From positions 1 through 64,000 of the forward strand of contig CAMYJI010000006.1 of the NCBI GenBank assembly GCA_947258545.1: a stretch of DNA of 64,000 nucleotides. The letters run 5' to 3'. Position 1 is the first letter of the stretch. The number at the start of each line of letters is the position of its first letter. The translations under genes and the position numbers were made by a program. This document shows positions 25,589 through 33,611 of this stretch, piece by piece. The notes under the pieces are model-generated. The model was not told the DNA's origin. It saw only the letters and a program-made list of their open reading frames with translations, and made no database searches. Source of the stretch: an uncultured Ectothiorhodospiraceae bacterium. Its GTDB lineage: Bacteria > Pseudomonadota > Gammaproteobacteria > UBA9214.

Positions 25589-26077
25589 ATGAAAAATATA
25601 AATGTGAGCATCATTTCTGTGCCACGGATTGCCATGCAAACGTGTGTCGATCTGATTGAAGAAATCCCAGAATTCCATGTTGTTGCCATGCCAGCCGGAC
25701 TGTCCGGGCAGGCAACCTGGATGGCGTTGGCAAATACCGACGTGTTGATCATCGATCAGGGTGTCATCGAACAGGAGGGGTTTGCGGCCCTGCAACTGCT
25801 ACTTGAGAGTTACCCCCGGGTGAAATGTCTGGTGGTTATGAATAACTACGATCAGGACAAGATGATATGGACGATGTCGAGGGGTGTGCGCGGAGTGATG
25901 TGCATGGATGAGGCACGCCACTTTTTACCAAAAGCCATCAGGCACCTGCACGCGGGCGAGGTCTGGATGTCGCGTGGTTTACTGAGACCACTAAGACATG
26001 CCCTCCACTCCAGCCAGGACCGGCCACACACCAAGGCCGACAAGATCGATTCAGGACATTGGATGAAATGGCATTGA
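25589..26077 (+). CDS. stand-alone degenerate receiver-domain protein (NarL-like, lacking HTH)
   Basis: A 162-residue protein resembling only the receiver half of a NarL/LuxR response regulator. The central LIID keeps the phospho-acceptor Asp position. The N-terminal acidic pair is replaced (VSIISVPRI) and the conserved Lys position reads GVMCMDE. The end HLHAGEVWMSRGLLRPL corresponds to the linker that normally precedes the HTH, so the protein stops where a DNA-binding domain should begin. The same linker motif occurs in the LuxR regulator at 17739 (GELWMPRSL). It lies 146 bp upstream of the adhesin gene on the same strand and probably modulates this locus through protein contacts. It is a pseudo-receiver rather than a phosphorelay protein. 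Confidence 0.65.
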   Translation: MKNINVSIISVPRIAMQTCVDLIEEIPEFHVVAMPAGLSGQATWMALANTDVLIIDQGVIEQEGFAALQLLLESYPRVKCLVVMNNYDQDKMIWTMSRGVRGVMCMDEARHFLPKAIRHLHAGEVWMSRGLLRPLRHALHSSQDRPHTKADKIDSGHWMKWH

Positions 26078-26136
26078 ATTTAAAGCAAATCGTACTTAAG
26101 TCCGATGTACTAATAATGGACGTTGTGTAATCTTTA

Positions 26137-26190
26137 TAAGTAAGAGCGAATATTTCAATATCAGTCCCAGCCATATTTATTAAGTAAGAG
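26137..26190 (+). promoter_or_regulatory. paired direct repeat TAAGTAAGAG upstream of the adhesin gene
   Basis: TAAGTAAGAG occurs at 26137-26146 and again at 26181-26190, each preceded by TTTAT, with starts 44 bp apart (about four helical turns). The spacing and location in the only non-coding stretch before the adhesin suggest a binding site for a regulator. A good ribosome binding site (CAGGGGAA) lies further on, just before ATG 26224. Confidence 0.35.
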
Positions 26191-26223
26191 ATTGGGATAG
26201 GGATCCTTTCAGGGGAATCGACA

Positions 26224-29200
26224 ATGGCAAGTATCCAGATCGGTGTAGTCCAAATTCTGCAGGGGCAGGCATCTGTGACCCATGACGATGGTTCGGTGGT
26301 GCAACTCCAGCAGGGCAGCCAAATATTTCTGAACGATGTCGTCACCACAGGTGACAACGGCGAGGTTCTGATCGCCTTGCTTGACGGATCGGAATTTGAA
26401 ATCGGACCCGCATTCACCGCCATCCTGAACACGGACGTATTTGATCCCGCTGGCCACATGATCGCGGGAGAAGCGATCGGGCACGCTGTCACGATTTCCC
26501 ATATCGGTGAAGTCACCAGCGTCGAAGGGGACGTGAAAGTGGTTCGTACCGACGGGACAACCCAGAACCTCCTGGTCGGTGACTACCTCTTTGCCGACGA
26601 TATCCTCATCACGGCACCGGACAGCAGGGCCGCGGTAAAAATGCTGGACGGGTCGGTATTCGATATCGGTCCGGATTTCACTGCCAGCATCGATAATGAC
26701 CTGTTCCCATCCCGCTACCCGGAGTACGTCAGTGAGGGTCTGACTGATGCTGAAATTATACGTGCCGCGATCCTGGCCGGTCAGGACCCGGCCGAGGTCG
26801 GCAAGGCCCCGGCCGCCGGCAAAGAAGTGACCGAGGACGATGGCCACAGCGTTGTCGTCATCGAGGACAGGGCTCGCCAGGTGACACCCGAGAGCGGCCA
26901 CGAGACGACGGGGCTCAGCTACGGCTTCAGTGAAATGGATGAATTGCTGCAGAGCCAGCTGGAGCTTCCCACTATTTCACTTGCTACAGAAGATGGTGTT
27001 GGTGATGTTGTTACAGAAGGTGATTCGCTGGTATTTACTGTCAATCTGGACAGTCCAAATACTGTGAATGATGTAACCGCAACATGGACAGTGACATTTG
27101 GTTCTGCAGATGCATCGGATCTGCCAGAGAATACGGTTCTCACCGGGACCGTAACAATCCCCGCGGGACAGACAAGCGCGGCTATAGAATTACCAACACT
27201 TGATGATGCGTTATTCGAAGGTGGTGCTGGCACGTTCGAGGACCTGACGGTGACATTGTCAGATGTTCAGAACGCGAATTCAGGCACGCTGACGGCGATA
27301 GGCCTGATCGAGGACAACGACAGCACGGTGGTGGGCTTCAAGCCGGGCGCGGACGGCACCGATGTGACGGTGACCGAGGGCGATCCGGGGGGTCCGGATG
27401 CGATGATCACGCCGGGCGCGGACGGCACCGATGTGACGGTGACCGAGGGCGATCCGGAGGGTCCGGATGCGATGATCACGTTCACGCTGGCGTTGACGAA
27501 CCCGTCCGCCAGTGCGGTGACGGTGAACTACACGGTGCTGCCGGGCAGTGCGCTGACGCCGGACGATTACACGGGTGCGCTGACGGGGACGGTGACGTTT
27601 GCGGCGGGCGAGCAGCTGGCGACGATCACACTGGATGTGACGGATGACCTGCTGGTGGAAGCCACCGAGTCGTTCACGGTGGAGCTGAGTGATCCGGTGG
27701 GTGCGACCCTGGATCCGGTCAACAGCACGGCGACCGGGACCATCCTGGACAATGACAATTTTGTCATCGAAGATCATTTTGGTGTGGTAACCGAAGCCGC
27801 ACTCAATGATGGCCCCGGGGGTGATGATGACGGTAGTCAGGAAGACCCGGCACAACTTGCAGGTGTCAACACTGTCAGCACCGGGACGCTGTCATTCATA
27901 GGGGGTGACCTGTCTGACGTGAGTTTTGATGTGCCAGGTGGTGCTGATGATAATAGTACTGCTACGCATTTTATTCTTGATGCAACTAATGGCTCCTGGA
28001 ATTTGACTGTAGATAAAGCCAGCGGTGATTATCAATTCTCGCTTCTTGATAATGTGGATCACGCGCCAGGCGACAATCTGATCTTTGACCAGGGAATATC
28101 ATCGCTGGCATTTACCTATACAGTGTCAGGATCAGTCAGCTCCGCTACAGGCTCTTTGACTGTAGATGTACGTGACGACGGTCCGATTGCAAATAACAGT
28201 GTCACAGGTGTATCTGTAACGCACGATGAGAGTGCAGGACTGCAGGGTGATGATTCGGCAACACCGTCCGGATTAATCACTGCTGTTTATGGTATGACCA
28301 CGCTGGGCGGTGCCAGCAGCGGTGGTAATATTGTATCGACCGCCGGTACCCTATTTGGCGCTGATGGCGCGGCATCGACCGATGCCGTGGTTGTTACGCT
28401 GACAAACGGTACGGGTGATGCCTTTACTGGCCAGGACAGTCTCCTGGATGCCACCGGCGGCAACAGTATATATCTGTACACAGAGAACGGGTTTATTGTC
28501 GGCCGCGAAGCCACTGTGGAAGGTACGCCGGATCCTGATGGTCTAGTCGCGTTTGTGGTGGCAATAGAGGATGGTGGCAATATCTCGGTCGTCCAGTACA
28601 AGGCCATTGAACATCCGATATCTGGCAGTTCAGCGGCTGAACATGATGATTCGGTGAGCTTGACGAATCTTATTTATGCCACAGTTGTAATCACCGACGG
28701 CGATGGTGATACGGCGACCGAGACGTCTGCAGGCGCCATAACGGTGAGCTTCAGGGACGACGGTCCGATAGCAGGCAGCCCGCATGACGGTGTACTTGCG
28801 ATCGAGGCAGGCAATACCATAACAAAGAGTCTGAATTTCACCACTCTGGGCGTGGACGGGCCCGCGTCTCCGTCGGCATATACACTGACCGGGCTTGCAC
28901 AGGGTGAACTGGTTACGGGAACGGAGTCTGGCAATCCTCATCAACTCACATCAAACGGGGTCAACCTGGTCTGGAATGACAATGGTGACGGCAGCTGGTC
29001 CGCAGTAACAGATACGGGTGATGCGGCAAATACGACAGTATTCACTGTAGTCGTGAATTCGGATGGAACCTATACGGTTACGCTCGATGATACGAATCCA
29101 CTGGATGGTGGGGGAAGTACTTTCGGTATTGTGCTGGGTTCCGGCGTCAGCGGCGGTAATACCCTTGATGTGGCGCTCTTTGATGTGCCTACTTCAGATC

Positions 29201-31440
29201 CGGATGCGTCTCCTGCGGATAATATACCTGACACGGCGGAACATATGATTTTTGTCAGGGCGTTCGCTGAAAATGGTGTCATTGACACCGTGAATGCATC
29301 GAGCAACGGCCTTGGTGTTGGATCGGCACAATCCATCGATAATGATCCAGGGGCGGATCCATCAGAAGAATTACACATATATTTTGCAGAACCGACAGTC
29401 GATCCAACGTCGATACTTGACCCTGCAACAGACCTGGAACTGGAATCCATCAATTACGCGGCAGTTACCCTTAACAAGCTGGATGCGGGCGAGACCGGGC
29501 GTTGGGAAGCCTTTTTCGTTGACGAGTTTGGTGTGTCCACTTCCGTTGGTTCCGGTGATATTGCAGGAAAAGGCATCGGTTCGAGCGCTGCCTCGGATGT
29601 CATCTTTGTGATTGATACGAACGCTGCCAACGATGGAACCAATGAAGGCGGTACGGTGAGCGGTAATTTCAACCATATTGTGTTTTCTTCCGATGATGGA
29701 AGCGGATACCGCATCACTTCTGTCAGCGGCCTGGACACGGAACAGGGACTCGGCATCACTGTCAACCTCGAGGCAACGGCAACGGATGGCGACGGCGACA
29801 CGGCCAGCGCCGACTTTGATGTATCGTTCTTCGGTATGTTCATCGAGCCACTTCCGGCACTCGTTGTCGGAACAAATGCAGATGACGAGGGTGCTGATGA
29901 CGGGGTGAGCCCGCATTTTATCAACGACAATACCACGACCAGATCAGGTGATATTAATGGTCCCGAAGGTACAGATATCCTGGTCGGTGATGTGGGTGGT
30001 ACTCTGGCCACTGACACGAATGCCAATATTATCCTGATACTTGATACCTCGGGGAGTATGGATGACTATACCGTCGAGTTTACGGATAGTGAGGGGAATA
30101 CTTCCAATATCCTGCGGATTGATGCCCTGAAACTGGCTGTCAATACGCTGCTGGACGAGATGGCGGGTAGTGCTGCCAGTGAAGTCCGTGTCCACATCAT
30201 CGAGTTTAAAAATAGTGGCTCGAGTCTTGGCACCTTCGACCTCATGAGCGGGGATTTGCAGCTTGCCAAGGACGCGGTGAATGACCTGAGTGCTGGTGGC
30301 TGGACAAACTATGAGGACGCGCTTCAAGAGGCCATTAACTGGTCAGGTAATGCGGCTAATCTGCTCAATGACGCGGGCGGTACTGTAAATATCGTTAATC
30401 AGACTTTCTTTATCTCCGATGGCATGCCGACAGCGTTTACCAGGGCAGATGGCACTTTTGCAACAAATCAAACTGCATCGGTATCGATGAGCCAGGTGAC
30501 GGGCACTGATAATTCAGGCTCGGAACAGGATAGTACCGACGAAGTGCAGATACTGGAAGACCAGTTTGGTCCCACCGAGGCAATCGGAATAGCGCTTACA
30601 TCCGCATCCGACATTGACAATCTGAATGAAATGGAGAATGAGCCGCGTGACTCGAACCCGGACGTGGCAGACAATATTTTCACGGCCAACCAGCTCATCG
30701 ACGTCCTCCAGGATCTCAATCCGCTGACCAACCTTGCCTCACTGGGTGGTGATACGATCAATGGCGGGCCCGGCAATGATTTTATTTTCGGTGATTCGGT
30801 CTTTACCGATAGCCTGGCTGACAACGAGGGCCTCGCTACAGAAGATGGTTCCGGCTGGCAGGTCTTTACCGAGCTGGAGGCGGGGCTGGGGACGACCCCT
30901 GACTGGGACAGGCAAGACACCATCAATTATATCCGGGACAATCATCCGGAGATGGCTACCGAGTCGGAGCTTGACGGGGAAGGCCGTACAGGTGGCAATG
31001 ACACCATTGATGCCGGTGCAGGCAACGATGTTGTCTATGGACAGGAAGGTAATGACAGTATTACCGGCGGTAGCGGCGACGATATCCTGAGCGGTGGCTC
31101 CGGGGCGGATACCTTGATCTGGCAGGTCGAGGAAACCGGTACCGATAACATTATGGATTTCAATACCGGCGAGGGCGATGTGCTGAATCTATCCGATCTT
31201 CTTGTAGGCGAGGATGGACTTGATGGTACAGGGCTTGCAGATGCCTATCTGAAGATCAGCTATGATGGTGGCGATGACGCCACCACTATCGAGGCCTTCA
31301 GTACTGGTGACGGTGCAACTCCAGCAACAAGCGCAGACCAGACGATTATACTGGCCGGCGTTGACCTGACAGGGCTCGGCTCCGACACCGCAGGGGTCAT
31401 CGATAATCTCCTGGGCACAGGCAACCTGGTGATCGACTAA
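26224..31440 (+). CDS. large RTX adhesin with tandem retention module, LapG site, Calx-beta and VWA domains (LapA/BapA-like)
   Basis: A 1738-residue secreted adhesin. Residues 7-73 and 95-161 are two related copies of the retention-module core (both end in an FTAxIxxDxF pattern). Then come a helix AEIIRAAILAGQDP and PAAG (196-199), a LapG-type di-alanine cleavage site. Two Calx-beta-like segments follow (about 245-360 and 390-515), then DUF5801/T1SS-143-like beta domains (about 520-1230). A VWA domain carries an intact MIDAS start DTSGS (D1274). RTX nonapeptides (about 1509-1525 and 1591-1632, GGSGDDILSGGSGADTL) and the type I C-terminal signal end the protein. It is exported through LapBCE, held in the outer membrane by the retention module and released by LapG. 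It is short compared with LapA (about 5200 residues). Confidence 0.93.
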   Translation: MASIQIGVVQILQGQASVTHDDGSVVQLQQGSQIFLNDVVTTGDNGEVLIALLDGSEFEIGPAFTAILNTDVFDPAGHMIAGEAIGHAVTISHIGEVTSVEGDVKVVRTDGTTQNLLVGDYLFADDILITAPDSRAAVKMLDGSVFDIGPDFTASIDNDLFPSRYPEYVSEGLTDAEIIRAAILAGQDPAEVGKAPAAGKEVTEDDGHSVVVIEDRARQVTPESGHETTGLSYGFSEMDELLQSQLELPTISLATEDGVGDVVTEGDSLVFTVNLDSPNTVNDVTATWTVTFGSADASDLPENTVLTGTVTIPAGQTSAAIELPTLDDALFEGGAGTFEDLTVTLSDVQNANSGTLTAIGLIEDNDSTVVGFKPGADGTDVTVTEGDPGGPDAMITPGADGTDVTVTEGDPEGPDAMITFTLALTNPSASAVTVNYTVLPGSALTPDDYTGALTGTVTFAAGEQLATITLDVTDDLLVEATESFTVELSDPVGATLDPVNSTATGTILDNDNFVIEDHFGVVTEAALNDGPGGDDDGSQEDPAQLAGVNTVSTGTLSFIGGDLSDVSFDVPGGADDNSTATHFILDATNGSWNLTVDKASGDYQFSLLDNVDHAPGDNLIFDQGISSLAFTYTVSGSVSSATGSLTVDVRDDGPIANNSVTGVSVTHDESAGLQGDDSATPSGLITAVYGMTTLGGASSGGNIVSTAGTLFGADGAASTDAVVVTLTNGTGDAFTGQDSLLDATGGNSIYLYTENGFIVGREATVEGTPDPDGLVAFVVAIEDGGNISVVQYKAIEHPISGSSAAEHDDSVSLTNLIYATVVITDGDGDTATETSAGAITVSFRDDGPIAGSPHDGVLAIEAGNTITKSLNFTTLGVDGPASPSAYTLTGLAQGELVTGTESGNPHQLTSNGVNLVWNDNGDGSWSAVTDTGDAANTTVFTVVVNSDGTYTVTLDDTNPLDGGGSTFGIVLGSGVSGGNTLDVALFDVPTSDPDASPADNIPDTAEHMIFVRAFAENGVIDTVNASSNGLGVGSAQSIDNDPGADPSEELHIYFAEPTVDPTSILDPATDLELESINYAAVTLNKLDAGETGRWEAFFVDEFGVSTSVGSGDIAGKGIGSSAASDVIFVIDTNAANDGTNEGGTVSGNFNHIVFSSDDGSGYRITSVSGLDTEQGLGITVNLEATATDGDGDTASADFDVSFFGMFIEPLPALVVGTNADDEGADDGVSPHFINDNTTTRSGDINGPEGTDILVGDVGGTLATDTNANIILILDTSGSMDDYTVEFTDSEGNTSNILRIDALKLAVNTLLDEMAGSAASEVRVHIIEFKNSGSSLGTFDLMSGDLQLAKDAVNDLSAGGWTNYEDALQEAINWSGNAANLLNDAGGTVNIVNQTFFISDGMPTAFTRADGTFATNQTASVSMSQVTGTDNSGSEQDSTDEVQILEDQFGPTEAIGIALTSASDIDNLNEMENEPRDSNPDVADNIFTANQLIDVLQDLNPLTNLASLGGDTINGGPGNDFIFGDSVFTDSLADNEGLATEDGSGWQVFTELEAGLGTTPDWDRQDTINYIRDNHPEMATESELDGEGRTGGNDTIDAGAGNDVVYGQEGNDSITGGSGDDILSGGSGADTLIWQVEETGTDNIMDFNTGEGDVLNLSDLLVGEDGLDGTGLADAYLKISYDGGDDATTIEAFSTGDGATPATSADQTIILAGVDLTGLGSDTAGVIDNLLGTGNLVID
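27343..27480 (+). repeat. 69-bp tandem duplication inside the adhesin gene
   Basis: Bases 27343-27411 and 27412-27480 are near-identical; both encode PGADGTDVTVTEGDP followed by x-GPDAMIT (23 residues), differing by Gly versus Glu. The copy lies at the start of the second Calx-beta-like domain. The surrounding 27.3-27.77 kb is visibly more GC-rich and codon-biased than flanking parts of the gene. Confidence 0.9.
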
Positions 31441-31488
31441 GGACTGCCTGGTTCTGGGGTCGCATTCGATCCATTCGCCTTAGAATAG

Positions 31489-31522
31489 AACGCCCTGTTA
31501 TTTTACAGGGCGTTTTCTTTTT
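31489..31522 (+). terminator. rho-independent terminator of the adhesin gene
   Basis: AACGCCCTGT (31489-31498) pairs perfectly with ACAGGGCGTT (31505-31514) around TATTTT and is followed by TTCTTTTTT. It lies 49 bp after the adhesin stop codon. Confidence 0.9.
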
Positions 31523-31610
31523 TCAGGATAGATATTTAACAACCTGTCTGTGTAATAATCCCCCGTGCCTGTATGATCCTGCTCCAGATTAACTGAACCC
31601 GGGAATCTTA

Positions 31611-32858
31611 ATGTTCCGTCCCCTCGAGTTGTTCGTCGGCATGCGTTACACCCATGCCAAGAGCCGCACCCACTTCATTTCCTTCATCTCCCTGACCTCC
31701 ATGCTGGGGATCGCGCTGGGGGTAACCGCGCTGATCACGGTGCTGTCGGTCATGAACGGCTTCGAGCGTGAATTGCGCGATCGGATCCTGGGCATGGCCT
31801 CGCACGCTACCGTAAGCACCTTCGGTGGTCGCCTGCAGGACTGGCCGCTGGTGGAGCAGGCGGTCAGCGAGCATCCCAATGTCATTGCGGCCGCACCCTA
31901 TGTGCGCGGCGAGACCATGCTGAGTGCCGGTAAGCAGGTGAGTGGGGCACTGATACGCGGCATCTTGCCTGCGGAGGAGGCGCAGGTCTCCGATGTGCTT
32001 GCGCATGTCCAGGTCGGTGATGCGCGTGACCTGAAACCCGGTGAATTCGGCATCCTGCTCGGCAGCGAGCTGGCCTATTCACTGGGCGTGGGGGTGGGGG
32101 ATGCCGTGACCGTGGTCTCGCCCCAGGTGCTCGTTGGTCCAACCGGCGCCATGCCGCGGCTCAAGCGCTTCAGGGTGATCGGGCTGTTCGAGGTCGGTAT
32201 GTATGAATACGACCGGGGCGTGGCGCTGGTCCACATGCAGGACGCCGCTCGATTGCTCAGGTTGGATGATGATGTCACCGGCGTACGCCTGAAACTGGAC
32301 GACCTGTTTGCCGCACCGCGGGTCAGCCGGGAGCTGGGAGGCCAGCTACTCGGTGACTACCGGGTGGAGGACTGGACTCGGCAACACGCCAATTTCTTCC
32401 GGGCGGTCAAGACGGAGAAACGCGTCATGTTTATCATTCTGACGCTGATCATTGCCGTGGCGGCGTTCAACATCGTCTCTACCCTGGTGATGGTCGTGAC
32501 TGACAAACGTGCCGATATCGCGATCCTGCGGACCCTTGGCGCCTCGCCTGCCACCATAATGCGGATCTTCGTGATCCAGGGCGCCATTATTGGGATCCTG
32601 GGGACGCTGCTTGGCCTGGCGGGCGGGATTGCGCTGGCGCTGAATGTCGAAACCATCGTGCCGGCGATCGAACGCTTCTTCAATGTCGAGTTCCTGGCCG
32701 CGGACGTCTACTACATCAGCGACGTGCCTTCGGAGCTGCACTGGGTAGACGTGGGCGTCATGGCGGCTGTCGCCCTGGTCCTCAGCCTGCTGGCGACCCT
32801 GTACCCGGCGTGGCGTGCAGCGCGCACCCAACCGGCGGAGGCCCTGCGCTATGAGTAG
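31611..32858 (+). CDS. lolC: lipoprotein-releasing ABC transporter permease (LolC/LolE family, LolF-like)
   Basis: A 415-residue protein with one N-terminal membrane helix, a large periplasmic domain (MacB-PCD type) and three C-terminal helices of the FtsX/LolCE fold. The start [20 protein letters not shown] and the cytoplasmic contact [13 protein letters not shown] are hallmarks. With LolD it extracts outer-membrane lipoproteins from the inner membrane and hands them to LolA. Only one permease gene precedes lolD, so the transporter may be a homodimer (LolF type) unless a second copy exists elsewhere. Confidence 0.92.
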   Translation: MFRPLELFVGMRYTHAKSRTHFISFISLTSMLGIALGVTALITVLSVMNGFERELRDRILGMASHATVSTFGGRLQDWPLVEQAVSEHPNVIAAAPYVRGETMLSAGKQVSGALIRGILPAEEAQVSDVLAHVQVGDARDLKPGEFGILLGSELAYSLGVGVGDAVTVVSPQVLVGPTGAMPRLKRFRVIGLFEVGMYEYDRGVALVHMQDAARLLRLDDDVTGVRLKLDDLFAAPRVSRELGGQLLGDYRVEDWTRQHANFFRAVKTEKRVMFIILTLIIAVAAFNIVSTLVMVVTDKRADIAILRTLGASPATIMRIFVIQGAIIGILGTLLGLAGGIALALNVETIVPAIERFFNVEFLAADVYYISDVPSELHWVDVGVMAAVALVLSLLATLYPAWRAARTQPAEALRYE

Positions 32859-33525
32859 CGTCCTGCAGTGTACGCAGTTGGCCAGGACCTTCACCGAGGC
32901 GGGATCCTCACTCGAGGTATTGCGGGATATCGACCTGAACGTGCTGCAGGGCGAGCGCATCGCGATCATGGGGGCATCCGGCAGCGGCAAGAGTACGCTG
33001 TTGCACCTGCTGGGCGGCCTGGATACCCCGACCGCCGGCCGGGTCGAGGTCACCGGAACGCCGCTGGAGAGTCTCAATGCCGTGCAGCTGGGACGCCTGC
33101 GTAACCGGGCACTGGGTTTCGTCTACCAGTTTCATCACCTGCTGCCGGAATTCACTGCCCTGGAAAATGTCGCCATGCCGTTGCTGGTGCGCGGGAGTGC
33201 GCCTGCCCAGGCGGCGGCCGAGGCAGAGGTCATGCTGGAACGTGTGGGCCTGGCCGGTCGGCTGACGCACAAACCCGGCGAGCTGTCGGGCGGCGAACGT
33301 CAGCGCACCGCGGTGGCCCGTGCCCTGGTGACCCGGCCCCAGTGCGTCCTGGCCGACGAGCCGACCGGCAACCTCGACCGCCAGAATGCCGAGCAGGTCT
33401 ACGACCTGATGCTGGCGCTCAACCAGGAGCTTGCGACCAGCTTTGTCGTGGTAACCCACGATCCGCATATCGCGGAACGCATGGACCGGGTGCTGGTCCT
33501 CGAGGACGGCAGGATTCGGATGTAG
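32851..33525 (+). CDS. lolD: lipoprotein-releasing system ATP-binding protein
   Basis: 224 residues from ATG 32851, which overlaps the lolC stop by 8 bases; the longer frame from 32815 is antisense-free but lies within lolC and is unlikely. Walker [11 protein letters not shown]-loop region [10 protein letters not shown] (the FQ-x-H-LLPEF motif is diagnostic of LolD), signature LSGGERQR and Walker [12 protein letters not shown] are all present. It drives lipoprotein release by the LolC-type permease in a LolC2D2-like complex. Confidence 0.95.
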   Translation: MSSVLQCTQLARTFTEAGSSLEVLRDIDLNVLQGERIAIMGASGSGKSTLLHLLGGLDTPTAGRVEVTGTPLESLNAVQLGRLRNRALGFVYQFHHLLPEFTALENVAMPLLVRGSAPAQAAAEAEVMLERVGLAGRLTHKPGELSGGERQRTAVARALVTRPQCVLADEPTGNLDRQNAEQVYDLMLALNQELATSFVVVTHDPHIAERMDRVLVLEDGRIRM

Positions 33526-33611
33526 GATTGCAACCGAATGGGTGAACGGCGGTAGCCGCGGATTGCGCTATACTGCCTTGAGAGCTGATCACACAATGTT
33601 CAGGGACGAAC

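Noticed and set aside
29371..30026. Antisense frames across the adhesin
   Set aside because: Repetitive Asp/Thr/Gly codons leave antisense frames open; no independent protein motif.
30740..31120. Possible CRISPR-like or short tandem repeat
   Set aside because: These are RTX nonapeptide codons of the adhesin; spacing is coding, not a repeat-spacer array.
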